Below are positions 6,981 through 13,882 of a stretch of DNA of 15,297 nt, one piece after another (position 1 is the stretch's first letter; every line of letters begins with the position of its first letter). Source of the DNA: Bacteroidales bacterium (GTDB lineage Bacteria > Bacteroidota > Bacteroidia > Bacteroidales > UBA932); contig JAFNUQ010000046.1 of assembly GCA_017383945.1 (NCBI GenBank), positions 1-15,297 of the forward strand, read 5' to 3'. The notes beneath the pieces are model-generated. The model saw only the letters and a program-made list of their open reading frames with translations, did no database searches and had not been told where the DNA came from. The position numbers were made by a program, and so were the translations under genes.

Positions 6981-7088
6981 GTTAACTTTACAAAAGTAAC
7001 TATAAAAATGTAAATAAACAAGTTTTACACAAGTTAACAGTTAACAGTGTGTTGATAGAATGTTAATAAAAATATGGTTATTAACATT
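6981..7088. promoter_or_regulatory. Candidate operator cluster of GTTAAC-type palindromes
   Basis: GTTAAC, itself a palindrome, occurs at 6981-6986, 7033-7038 and 7040-7045, the last two within a tandem 7-nt repeat of AGTTAAC. A perfect 11-bp inverted repeat, AATGTTAATAA at 7059-7069 and TTATTAACATT at 7078-7088, follows with an 8-nt spacer. These sites bracket the regulator's promoter, which is how an autorepressing XRE protein would be arranged; binding itself is inferred. Confidence 0.45.
6991..7022 (-). promoter_or_regulatory. Promoter of the XRE regulator operon
   Basis: Read on the minus strand, TACTTTTG (6998 to 6991) fits TAnnTTTG. CTTG (7022 to 7019), one mismatch from the -33 TTTG, lies 20 nt upstream. 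The start codon at 6971 is 19 nt downstream of the -7 element, so the leader would be short. Confidence 0.55.
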
Positions 7089-7327
7089 GAGTAATACTTT
7101 TGATAAATACATAAAAATCGCTGAGTTTTAATAATATAGATGTTGTCTTAATGTTGAATTAAGCTCAAATTATCCACTTTACAGGCTTTTTGAGTATAAA
7201 TACTAAAATAAAAGGTTTAGATAAAGAAAGTAAATAACTGATTTATAGTATAATAATTAATACCATAAACGTCTATAAGAAAAGCTTATTTAACCTAAGT
7301 TAATTCTTTTGTAAACAAGGCGAAATT

Positions 7328-7379
7328 TTTGTAAAATTCACAAAAGTGTGCAATGAAATTTACATTTGTATTCACAAAA
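7328..7379. repeat. Imperfect direct repeat in the intergenic region
   Basis: TTTGTA-AAA-TTCACAAAA at 7328-7345 recurs without the central AAA at 7365-7379. Each copy is also a weak inverted repeat (TTTGT...ACAAA), so it could be a protein-binding site. Function is unknown. Confidence 0.4.
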
Positions 7380-7525
7380 TGTTAAATCAAAGAGCTGATT
7401 TGAACGTTACAAAAGTATCATCAGTAATTGACAGTTATTGTCAGAGAATTTTGTTTCAGAATCAAAAATTTGAAGACTTTTCAGATTACTCACAGAAATT
7501 TAAAGGTCACGTGACTATTATTTGT

Positions 7526-7533
7526 TAAATTTG
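7526..7533 (+). promoter_or_regulatory. Possible -7 element of the queA operon
   Basis: TAAATTTG fits TAnnTTTG exactly but ends only 4 nt before the queA ATG at 7538, so the transcript would be almost leaderless. No TTTG is found at the -33 distance. The match may be chance, and queA may be expressed from further upstream. Confidence 0.3.
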
Positions 7534-7537
7534 TATT

Positions 7538-8743
7538 ATGATTCCTTCAATACATATAGAAGACTATAATTACAATCTGGAAGACCATCGCATAGCCAAG
7601 TATCCATTGGCTCAGCGTGATGCTTCTAAATTGTTGATATATAATAATGGCGAGATACAGACACAGTCTTTTATCGATCTTCCGGGCAATCTCCCAGAAG
7701 ATGCAATAATGATATTCAACGATACCAAGGTTGTACCTGCGCGTCTTTTCTTCCGTCGCACAACTGGTGCGCTGATAGAGATTTTCTGTCTTGAGCCACA
7801 CGAGCCTAACGATTATAATATCTGTTTTGCTTCCACTTCATCTTGTGTGTGGAAGTGCGTTATCGGTAATGCTAAGCGTTGGAAGGACGATATTCTGGAT
7901 TATGATGTGGCTGATGGCCCTCTCAAAGATATCTGCCTGCAGGCAAGACTGATTCAACGCGATGGACAGACGGGACTGGTAGAATTCAGTTGGAAAGGTG
8001 GCGATGCTTTCTCGACAGTGCTTGAGCATTGCGGAAATGTGCCGATTCCGCCTTATCTATGCCGTAAGACCGAGGCAATAGACCTTGAGCGCTATCAGAC
8101 TACTTATGCGCGAATTCGCGGCTCTGTGGCCGCTCCTACCGCAGGTCTGCATTTTACGGAGGATGTGCTCTCGCAGATAAGCGCGCGTGGAATTGATGTT
8201 CAGAGAGTGTGTCTTCACGTGGGAGCTGGTACTTTCCTTCCTGTGAAGAGCAGCCTTGTGAGCGAGCATTCAATGCATCGAGAGCCGTTTGTGGTGAGTA
8301 TAGATCTGCTTCGCCGCTTGAGCCGATGTGAGAAAAAGGTTATTGCTGTGGGCACAACCTCTGTGCGCACTCTCGAGTCGCTTTATTATGCGGGCGTGAG
8401 TTGTATTGAGCAAGGTCATCCTTGCGAAGTGCAGCAGTGGGCTCCTTATGAGAGAGAATATGAGTACACTACTGCTCAATCACTTACAGCTCTTGTTGAG
8501 TGGCTGGAGAGCCAGGGCATGCAGGAGCTCAAGCTGGGCACCCGCATCATTATTGTGCCGGGCTTCCGCTTCCGCATAGTGGATATGATGGTGACCAATT
8601 TCCACCAGCCGCAAAGTACGCTGCTATTGCTCATTTCTGCGTTTGTGGGAGGCGATTGGAAGAGCATCTATGATTATGCCATCGCACACGATTTCCGCTT
8701 CTTGAGCTATGGCGATAGCTCGCTTCTGTTTAGAAAATTATAG
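7538..8743 (+). CDS. queA: S-adenosylmethionine:tRNA ribosyltransferase-isomerase
   Basis: A 401-residue enzyme that moves the ribosyl part of S-adenosylmethionine onto preQ1-modified tRNA to give epoxyqueuosine, the penultimate step of queuosine synthesis at tRNA position 34. Motifs in order: RIAKYPLAQRDASKLL, DAIMIFNDTKVVPARL, GALIEIF, VPIPPYL, the signature RGSVAAPTAGLHFT, LHVGAGTFLPV, VGTTSVRTLES, VDMMVTNFHQPQSTLL and FLSYGDSSLLF. It is about 50 residues longer than E. coli QueA, mainly through an insert of about 40 residues after VGTTSVRTLES (roughly 285-325), which I believe is usual in Bacteroidetes. It is the first gene of a tight four-gene operon; the next gene begins 3 nt after its stop. 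Confidence 0.95.
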   Translation: MIPSIHIEDYNYNLEDHRIAKYPLAQRDASKLLIYNNGEIQTQSFIDLPGNLPEDAIMIFNDTKVVPARLFFRRTTGALIEIFCLEPHEPNDYNICFASTSSCVWKCVIGNAKRWKDDILDYDVADGPLKDICLQARLIQRDGQTGLVEFSWKGGDAFSTVLEHCGNVPIPPYLCRKTEAIDLERYQTTYARIRGSVAAPTAGLHFTEDVLSQISARGIDVQRVCLHVGAGTFLPVKSSLVSEHSMHREPFVVSIDLLRRLSRCEKKVIAVGTTSVRTLESLYYAGVSCIEQGHPCEVQQWAPYEREYEYTTAQSLTALVEWLESQGMQELKLGTRIIIVPGFRFRIVDMMVTNFHQPQSTLLLLISAFVGGDWKSIYDYAIAHDFRFLSYGDSSLLFRKL

Positions 8744-8746
8744 ACA

Positions 8747-9886
8747 ATGGAGAAATATAAAGAGATCAGTCCATACTCGGACGAGCAGGCACGTGAGGCC
8801 TTTGCGAGGATTGCCAAGCACCCAATGCTGCCTGTTGCATCGATGTTTTTGTTTCCAAACCAGCCGATAAATACGTTTAACAAGCTGATAAAAGGGATAA
8901 AGACGGTTGACGAATTCCAGTCCGTGGTGATGGAGCGACTGGTGAGCGCATGCATTGAGCGCAGCAGCTCCGGATTTACTATCAGCGGCACTGAAAATCT
9001 TAATCCCGAGCAGCGTTTCCTCGCTGTTTCCAACCACCGCGATATTATCCTTGATCCTGCGCTGGTGCAGTGGACGCTTCTTAAAGAGGGCGTGCCGTTT
9101 ACTGAAATCTGTGTGGGAAGCAATCTGCTTCAGGGACAGCTGGTTTCTGACTTATTGCACAGCAACCGTATGATAAAGGTCATCCGTGGCATTTCTGCGC
9201 GCGAGATGTATCTTTCTTCAAAATTGCTGTCGTCATATATTCGCGACGCGGTGAGCACCGGGCGGAGTTCGGTGTGGATTGCTCAGCGCGAGGGCCGTAC
9301 AAAAAACGGCATGGATCTCACTGAGCAAGGCCTGTTGAAGATGTTTGATATGAGCGGCAACAGCGATTTTCAGAGCAATTTTGAGGCTTTGAATATCTTG
9401 CCGATGTCGATTTCCTACGAATACGAATCCTGCGATATTCGCAAGGCGCGAGAGCTGCTGATTGCGCGCAGCCAGAAGTATGTCAAGAAACGCAATGAGG
9501 ATACGCATAGCATTCTTACCGGCATTCGCCAATGGAAGGGCGGAATGCATCTGCACATAGATAAACCGCTGACCTCGGAGGAGATTGCTGTAGCGGCAGA
9601 GTGCGATAAGAATCTGCGCTATCAGGCGTTGCGTGGCATCCTCGACCGCCGCATTATCAATGGCTATCATCTTTGGAAGACCAACTATATGGGCTATGAC
9701 CTGATGACGGGTACAAAGAAGTATTCTGACAAGTATTCTGAGGAAGACATGGTAGCATTTAAGGCATATACCGAACGCAAGCTCAACAAGGTAGAGCGCC
9801 GTCTTGACAGGGATGCCTTGAAGCAGATTTTCTGGGAGATTTATGGTAATCCTGTACTAGCCAAGGAGAGACTCAATGAAGCCTGA
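8747..9886 (+). CDS. PlsC/PlsB-type phospholipid acyltransferase family protein
   Basis: A 379-residue protein with glycerol-phosphate acyltransferase motifs in order: block I SNHRDIILD (H97), block III IAQREGRTKNG (around 183-193) and block IV ILPMSISYEY (around 226-235). The family moves an acyl chain to glycerol-3-phosphate or a lysolipid at the inner face of the membrane. No strong membrane segment is visible, and it is longer than a typical PlsC (about 240), with a C-terminal extension of about 140 residues rich in charged residues. The His-to-Asp spacing in block I is one residue longer (Hx5D) than the canonical Hx4D unless D99 is used instead. Exact substrate unknown. It follows queA by 3 nt and overlaps the SprT-like gene by 11 nt. 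Confidence 0.85.
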   Translation: MEKYKEISPYSDEQAREAFARIAKHPMLPVASMFLFPNQPINTFNKLIKGIKTVDEFQSVVMERLVSACIERSSSGFTISGTENLNPEQRFLAVSNHRDIILDPALVQWTLLKEGVPFTEICVGSNLLQGQLVSDLLHSNRMIKVIRGISAREMYLSSKLLSSYIRDAVSTGRSSVWIAQREGRTKNGMDLTEQGLLKMFDMSGNSDFQSNFEALNILPMSISYEYESCDIRKARELLIARSQKYVKKRNEDTHSILTGIRQWKGGMHLHIDKPLTSEEIAVAAECDKNLRYQALRGILDRRIINGYHLWKTNYMGYDLMTGTKKYSDKYSEEDMVAFKAYTERKLNKVERRLDRDALKQIFWEIYGNPVLAKERLNEA

Positions 9887-10535
9887 TGTGGGATTTGTCA
9901 GAGAGCGCTTCCAAGCTTTTAATACGTTGATCTTTGATAGTGAACTCCCTGAAATTGAGATAATTATCAGTAATTCCAAGAGCTTCTTGGGAAGACTTGA
10001 GTATAAACGTCGCAGGCGTCTGCTTGGACGTGAAGAGCTGTTTGATTTCAAGATGAGGGTGAGTGCAAGGGTAGACCTTCCACAAAGTGAGGTAGAGGAT
10101 ACGATTATCCACGAGATGATCCATCTTTATATCCTGATAAAGGGCTTGAAAGATAGCTCGACTCACGGTGTGGTGTTCAGGCAGAAAGCCGCAGAGATTA
10201 ATGAGAAGTATGGACGCAAGATAACTATCTCTCATCGTTTTACACCACAGCAGAGACTGGAAGTGATGGCTTCGTCGGGCAAGAAAATGCGCATCATTGC
10301 AGTTGTGAGGCTCTCTGATGGGCGCACCGGGGTCAAGGTGATTCCGGACAGAAGGGAGAGTCTTGCTAGATTTAAAAGGGGTCTGCGTTTCTGGGTCGGT
10401 ATCAGGGAAGTCTGCTATTATAAAAGCGATAATATATTTTTTAACCGTTATCCGTGCTCTTCTGCATCCAGGATTCAACTGGTAGATGAGAAGCTCATAT
10501 TGGAACAACTGGAAGGGTCGGATAAGTTAGGGTGA
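9876..10535 (+). CDS. SprT-like zinc metalloprotease family protein
   Basis: A 219-residue protein with a SprT-like domain. The zinc site HEMIH (H79, E80, H83, preceded by EDTII) and a downstream HGVVF (H97), the usual third-ligand motif, are intact. N-terminal LPEIEIIISNSKSFLGRLEYKR fits the family's substrate-binding strand. Relatives such as eukaryotic SPRTN cleave DNA-protein crosslinks; bacterial members are poorly understood, so a DNA-repair role is only a family analogy. A C-terminal zinc ribbon is absent: only two Cys remain (C177 and C190 region). The start overlaps the acyltransferase gene by 11 nt, and its stop overlaps an alternative GTG start of the next gene, so it is embedded in the operon. 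Confidence 0.85.
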   Translation: MKPDVGFVRERFQAFNTLIFDSELPEIEIIISNSKSFLGRLEYKRRRRLLGREELFDFKMRVSARVDLPQSEVEDTIIHEMIHLYILIKGLKDSSTHGVVFRQKAAEINEKYGRKITISHRFTPQQRLEVMASSGKKMRIIAVVRLSDGRTGVKVIPDRRESLARFKRGLRFWVGIREVCYYKSDNIFFNRYPCSSASRIQLVDEKLILEQLEGSDKLG

Positions 10536-10540
10536 TTGCT

Positions 10541-11728
10541 ATGTCTCAAATAAAGGATAAGAAACTCGGTATTGCACTGCCTGTGCTGCTTGCTCTCAGT
10601 ATGGCTCATCTTCTAAATGACCTGCTTCAAGCGACAGTGGCATCTACATATCCAATCCTTAAAGAGGATCTGGATCTGTCGTTTGCCCAGATTGGTGCGA
10701 TTACATTTGTCTATCAGATTGCTGCATCTGTCTTCCAGCCGCTTGTGGGGATGTTTTTTGATAAGCGTCCATTTAGAGGAAGCATTATGCTTGCGACGGC
10801 GTTTACTATGCTGGGAATCATAGGTCTGGCCTTTGCGCCAAGTCTGCCGTTTGTGTTTGTGTCGGTGTTTACCGTTGGTGTGGGCTCATCAATTCTTCAT
10901 CCTGAGGCATCTCGCATTACTTCGCTTGCATCTGGGGGCAAGAGGGGATTGGCACAGTCTATTTTCCAGGTCGGCGGCAATTTCGGCGGGTCTGTGGGCC
11001 CATTGCTGATTGCGTTGATTGTTTCGCCTTATGGTAGGCGTAATGTGCTGTGGTTCACTCTGTTTTCAATGATTTCATTTGCGGTTACCGCATATATCGG
11101 ACGTTGGTTCAAGGGATATCTCGCGAGTCATGGTAATAATTCTAAGTCGTCAGGGTATAAGCAGAGACCGTTGGGGCTTGCTGCAACTGTAGCAGTTATT
11201 GTTGTTATCTGCATCCTGATCATCTCAAAATACATGTATCTGGAGGGGATTAGGAGCTACTATACTTTCTACCTTATTGAGAAATTTGGAGTGACTATCC
11301 AGGCCTCGCAATTGATGCTGTTTGTGTTCTTGTTTGCTACGGCAGCCGGAACCCTTGTCGGTGGCCCGCTGGGTGATAGGATTGGTCGTAAGTGGGTGAT
11401 TCTGCTGTCAATAGCAGGCACTGCGCCTTTCTCTCTGGCATTGCCTTATGCCGGCCTAACTGCGACTGTGATACTTAGTTTCTGCTCGGGATTTGTGCTG
11501 TCTTCTGCGTTTCCTGCGATTCTGATTTATGCTCAGGAGCTGCTTCCAAACCGCCTTGGGCTTGTGTCTGGACTGTTCTTCGGATTTGCCTTTGGCATAG
11601 GTGGCATCATCTCGGCAATCCTCGGTGCCCAGATTGATATACACGGAATAGAGAGCGTCTATCGTGTGATTTCTTTGTCGCCGCTCATAGGTCTTGTTGC
11701 TGTATTCCTGCCTAAATTAGGAAAATAG
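10541..11728 (+). CDS. fsr: Fsr-like MFS efflux transporter (fosmidomycin-resistance type)
   Basis: A 395-residue protein with about 12 hydrophobic segments, a central cytoplasmic loop (around 195-210) and MFS motif residues in GGPLGDRIGRKW. It closely follows E. coli Fsr: SMAHLLNDLLQ, DLSFAQIGAITF, VGSSILHPEASRI, ASGGKRGLAQSIFQVGGNFGGSVGPLL, SYYTFYLIEKFG, AQELLPNRLGLVSGLFFGFAFGIGG. Fsr exports fosmidomycin and probably other compounds; the native substrate here is unknown. I prefer the ATG at 10541, preceded by an AGGG-like ribosome site; a GTG at 10532 overlapping the sprT-like stop would add three residues. It is the last gene of the queA operon. Confidence 0.93.
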   Translation: MSQIKDKKLGIALPVLLALSMAHLLNDLLQATVASTYPILKEDLDLSFAQIGAITFVYQIAASVFQPLVGMFFDKRPFRGSIMLATAFTMLGIIGLAFAPSLPFVFVSVFTVGVGSSILHPEASRITSLASGGKRGLAQSIFQVGGNFGGSVGPLLIALIVSPYGRRNVLWFTLFSMISFAVTAYIGRWFKGYLASHGNNSKSSGYKQRPLGLAATVAVIVVICILIISKYMYLEGIRSYYTFYLIEKFGVTIQASQLMLFVFLFATAAGTLVGGPLGDRIGRKWVILLSIAGTAPFSLALPYAGLTATVILSFCSGFVLSSAFPAILIYAQELLPNRLGLVSGLFFGFAFGIGGIISAILGAQIDIHGIESVYRVISLSPLIGLVAVFLPKLGK

Positions 11729-11747
11729 CTAATTGTTACCTAATTTA
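11713..11747 (+). terminator. Weak hairpin at the end of the queA-fsr operon
   Basis: TAAATTAGG (11713-11721) pairs with CCTAATTTA (11739-11747) across a 17-nt loop that includes the fsr stop codon. The stem is AT-rich and not followed by a T run, so a terminator role is only suggested by position. Confidence 0.25.
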
Positions 11748-11898
11748 TATTATGTTAAGTTGCGTGTGTATTACGCTGCTCTATTTGTACTAGCCTATAA
11801 AAGTGGACACGAAAATTGATTAAAAATTAAAGATTTATCAGAATGTTAGACTAAAAACTCAAATTTGAGAACTTCCGTTTTGCAAAAATAGACATAAA

Positions 11899-11948
11899 AC
11901 GCAATTTTCAAAACAAAAGAGAAATACAGTAGACACGGAAAATTGCGT
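11899..11948. repeat. 11-bp inverted repeat downstream of the transposase
   Basis: ACGCAATTTTC (11899-11909) pairs perfectly with GAAAATTGCGT (11938-11948) across a 28-nt loop that contains the inner terminus copy. On the minus strand it follows the orfB stop and precedes TTTTATG, so it could end transcription of the transposase, though the loop is long. Confidence 0.4.
11928..11945. repeat. Second IS terminus-like sequence inside the left end
   Basis: AGTAGACACGGAAAATTG nearly repeats AGTGGACACGAAAATTG at 11802-11818, about 126 nt away in the same orientation. The first 13 nt are identical to the inward-read right end of the IS. It is either the real left end or a duplicated or subterminal transposase site. 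Confidence 0.6.
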
Positions 11949-11956
11949 GTTTAAAG

Positions 11957-12853
11957 CTATTTCTTTAGTCTGCTAAGTTTAGGTTTATCAGACAGTTGTC
12001 TATCTTTGAATGTATCTTTTCGCTCAATTTCACCGCTAATAAACCTTTCATAAAAATTGTGCGGAGTATCATAATCAAGAGCAAAACACGGACGCATCCT
12101 GTTGTAATAATGCTGATATCGAGATAAAGCCATCAGAACGTCGTTACGGTTCTGGTATCCTTCGATGTTGAAGTCCATGATCAGTTCTTCTTTTATCCAA
12201 CCATTTAGAGCTTCATTTACTGGATTATCAGTTGGTGTACCGGCTCTGGACATAGATCTGACTATATTTTCATCTTTAATCAAATCATTATATGCCAATG
12301 AAGAATAAACACTTCCTTGATCAGTATGCAATATTGTAGGTTCCTCTGTTTCAAATCCCTGAAACCTAAGTATCTTTATTATATCTATCAATCCTTCAAT
12401 GTATTGCGTTCTATCCCCTCTTCGTAAACCTACCTGAAATGTCAGCATTTCTTTTGTAAAAACATCAAAGTAAAATGTAACCTCAAACAGGTAAAAAGGC
12501 CCTTTTATCATAGTCATATCTGAGACGATCACTTGTCGAGGCCTATCTACGGTCTCCCAGGTACTATAGACAAGATTTGGATACTTGTCACGTTCCTTTC
12601 TTGGTCTGTATTTCACCCTATGGAGCGTCTCTGCCTTTATTCCAAGAAACCTGAAGCATTTGTATGCATACCCGTCAGATATATTTACCTTCTCGTTAAT
12701 ACGTATATATGCAGCTGTCCAACGGTATCCGTGAGTTCGATGCTTCTCATGAGTTGATCGAACCAACTCGATCATATACTGTCTATGCTCATCTGTCTCT
12801 GAGGGACCTCGCCTCTTCCACTTGTAGTATCCGGAACGGCTCACGCCCATCAT
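11957..12853 (-). CDS. IS3-family transposase OrfB, DDE catalytic domain
   Basis: A 298-residue catalytic part of an IS3-type transposase. It opens with MMGVSRSGYYKWKRRG and contains HGYRWTAAYI, the helical HTH_21-like region, then the rve integrase fold with the catalytic triad D112 (VIVSDMT), D178 (LHTDQGSVY) and E214 (NPVNEALNGWIKEEL), with 35 residues between D178 and E214 as expected. The same frame is open upstream to the A9 run at 12968-12976, so the functional product is probably a 429-residue OrfAB fusion made by -1 frameshifting; the ATG at 12853 would give OrfB alone. Length and motifs are intact. Confidence 0.95.
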   Translation of the reverse strand: MMGVSRSGYYKWKRRGPSETDEHRQYMIELVRSTHEKHRTHGYRWTAAYIRINEKVNISDGYAYKCFRFLGIKAETLHRVKYRPRKERDKYPNLVYSTWETVDRPRQVIVSDMTMIKGPFYLFEVTFYFDVFTKEMLTFQVGLRRGDRTQYIEGLIDIIKILRFQGFETEEPTILHTDQGSVYSSLAYNDLIKDENIVRSMSRAGTPTDNPVNEALNGWIKEELIMDFNIEGYQNRNDVLMALSRYQHYYNRMRPCFALDYDTPHNFYERFISGEIERKDTFKDRQLSDKPKLSRLKK

Positions 12854-12897
12854 TGAACAGATCTCCTTGACATCATACTCCTGAGAGAGAAGATCTA

Positions 12898-13245
12898 TTA
12901 TTCCGTATTCTTCTCCTTTAAACGAATAAAGACCTGTTCCCCATTTGGGTTCGTCTGCAGCATGTAATTTTTTTTTAAGCGTTCGTTCTCGATGCGCAGC
13001 CTGAGAATCTCACGCTTATAATTCTCTTCTGTACGAACAAAATCTTCAGGAAATACATCCGGGAGTGTTTTGTCTTGACGCGCTAGAGCTTCCAATCCTC
13101 CGGATTCATATTGCTTCACCCAAGAACGGAATGAGTTCATAGATACGTTGTTAGCTGTACAGAATTCGTACAATGTCACCCTGTCATTCCCTTTGAATTG
13201 ACGGATGAGCAACTCTTTTTCAAGAGGGTTTAAATGTCTTCCCAT
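12898..13245 (-). CDS. IS3-family transposase OrfA, HTH and leucine-zipper part
   Basis: A 115-residue DNA-binding part of the transposase: an N-terminal helix-turn-helix (LNPLEKELLIRQF...TLYEFCTANNVSMNSFRSWVKQYESGGLEAL, about 5-56) and a zipper-like helix (YKREILRLRIENERLKK, about 76-92) used for multimerisation in this family. I chose the ATG at 13245 because a strong Shine-Dalgarno AAGGAG lies 8 nt upstream; a TTG at 13272 would add nine residues and swallow that site. The Lys-Lys codons at 91-92 form part of an A9 run where ribosomes can slip by -1 into the OrfB frame; without slipping, translation stops at 12898. Confidence 0.9.
   Translation of the reverse strand: MGRHLNPLEKELLIRQFKGNDRVTLYEFCTANNVSMNSFRSWVKQYESGGLEALARQDKTLPDVFPEDFVRTEENYKREILRLRIENERLKKNYMLQTNPNGEQVFIRLKEKNTE
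12968..12976 (-). promoter_or_regulatory. Programmed -1 frameshift site (A9)
   Basis: On the coding strand nine consecutive A residues lie in OrfA codons Leu-Lys-Lys-Asn. Slipping back one base continues as KLHAADEPKWG... with no stop for 39 codons into the OrfB ATG at 12853. This is the usual IS3 arrangement for making the OrfAB transposase. Confidence 0.85.
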
Positions 13246-13339
13246 AAAAGTGACTCCTTCTTGATAGTCCAAAGTTTTCTGTAATTAGCTGAAAATCAGG
13301 TGCAAGTTACAAAAAATACTTTTTTCTATCCTTCCGTGT

Positions 13340-13813
13340 CTACTTTTTTAAGAGCAGCAATTCTGTCAATTCGCTAAGCAGACCTTTGCATCCTGCCAGT
13401 ATATCATTGTAGGTTGTTTCAAAGTCACCGCTGTACCAAGGATCAGCGACGCTGCGCATGCCTTGGTCGGCAAATTCCATCATATATCGCACCTTCTTCA
13501 TATCTGCAGCGCTGATGATTCGCGATAGCAGACGTTCATTGGACGAATCCATAATAATCAGGAGGTCATATTCTGATGCCTCAGAACTCTGGATTCTGTG
13601 GGCACTATGCGGACCCATAGGAATTCCTTTCTCTCTGAGTTTGCGTGCAGCTGGTGGATATATATCGTTGCCTTGCTCCTCATAGGAAACTGCTGCAGAA
13701 TCAATTACGAATTCATCTTCTAGTCCTGCCTTCTTTACGAGATCTTTAAAAATGAACTCCCCCATCGGGCTTCTGCAAATATTTCCGTGACAGATAAACA
13801 ATACCTTTTTCAT
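13340..13813 (-). CDS. Low-molecular-weight protein tyrosine phosphatase
   Basis: A 157-residue cytoplasmic phosphatase. The phosphate-binding loop CHGNICRSP (C8 nucleophile, R14) starts right after the first strand, and the general-acid loop VADPWYSGDFE has D124. The spacing and length are normal for the family, which dephosphorylates phosphotyrosine proteins, in bacteria often with tyrosine kinases of capsule or exopolysaccharide systems; no such genes are adjacent here. Its stop codon TAG (13340-13342) lies within the terminal repeat of the neighbouring IS, so the final residues (LLLLKK) may have been altered by insertion. The conserved fold ends about 15 residues earlier, so function is probably kept. 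Confidence 0.93.
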   Translation of the reverse strand: MKKVLFICHGNICRSPMGEFIFKDLVKKAGLEDEFVIDSAAVSYEEQGNDIYPPAARKLREKGIPMGPHSAHRIQSSEASEYDLLIIMDSSNERLLSRIISAADMKKVRYMMEFADQGMRSVADPWYSGDFETTYNDILAGCKGLLSELTELLLLKK

Positions 13814-13853
13814 AATAACTGAGTTTTAGACCCTAAAATTAGTAAAAATTGGC

Positions 13854-13861
13854 TAAATTTG
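13854..13861 (+). promoter_or_regulatory. Possible -7 element of the RlmD-like gene
   Basis: TAAATTTG fits TAnnTTTG exactly and ends 21 nt before the ATG at 13883. No TTTG is present at the -33 spacing, so support is from one box only. Confidence 0.4.
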
Positions 13862-13882
13862 CCTTTCTATTAAGCATTTAAG

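Larger units (their letters stand above)
6972..7537. other. 566-nt AT-rich divergent intergenic region
   Basis: This stretch between the divergent XRE and queA genes is strongly AT-rich and holds no recognisable gene. It contains the regulator's promoter and palindrome cluster (6981-7088), a near-repeat pair at 7328-7345 and 7365-7379, and a possible queA -7 element at its right end. A short frame at 7379-7528 (49 codons from ATG) has no recognisable features and was not called. I saw no preQ1 riboswitch fold ahead of queA. Confidence 0.7.
11799..13347 (-). mobile_element. IS3-family insertion sequence
   Basis: About 1.55 kb with two overlapping-phase transposase frames on the minus strand and terminal inverted repeats. 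The left end AAAAGTGGACACGAAA (11799-11814) matches the right end read inward (13347 to 13332, AAAAGTAGACACGGAA) at 14 of 16 positions. A second left-end-like copy lies inside, at 11928-11940, and matches the right end at 13 of 13 positions, so the true left boundary may be near 11928 (about 1.42 kb). I found no target-site duplication for either choice. Both frames and the DDE triad are intact, so the element may be active. It sits between fsr and the phosphatase gene. Confidence 0.85.

Noticed and set aside
7170..7178. TTATCCACT, one mismatch from the DnaA box, in an AT-rich intergenic region
   Set aside because: Only one such site was found and no dnaA, dnaN, parA or other origin-linked genes are nearby, so an origin call is not supported.
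7379..7528. Small 49-codon frame with a TACATTTG box just upstream
   Set aside because: It has no recognisable family, signal peptide, membrane segment or ribosome site, and its composition matches the surrounding AT-rich non-coding DNA.
7380..7540. preQ1 riboswitch upstream of queA
   Set aside because: No C-rich loop with A-rich tail pseudoknot arrangement typical of preQ1 aptamers was visible before the start codon.
9873..10508. Long (211-codon) open frame antisense to the SprT-like gene
   Set aside because: It mirrors almost exactly the SprT-like coding region, which has an intact HExxH family signature and operon spacing; the antisense product shows no recognisable motif.
11790..13360. 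Target-site duplication flanking the IS
   Set aside because: No matching 3-5 nt direct repeat was found for either the outer (11799) or inner (11928) left boundary.
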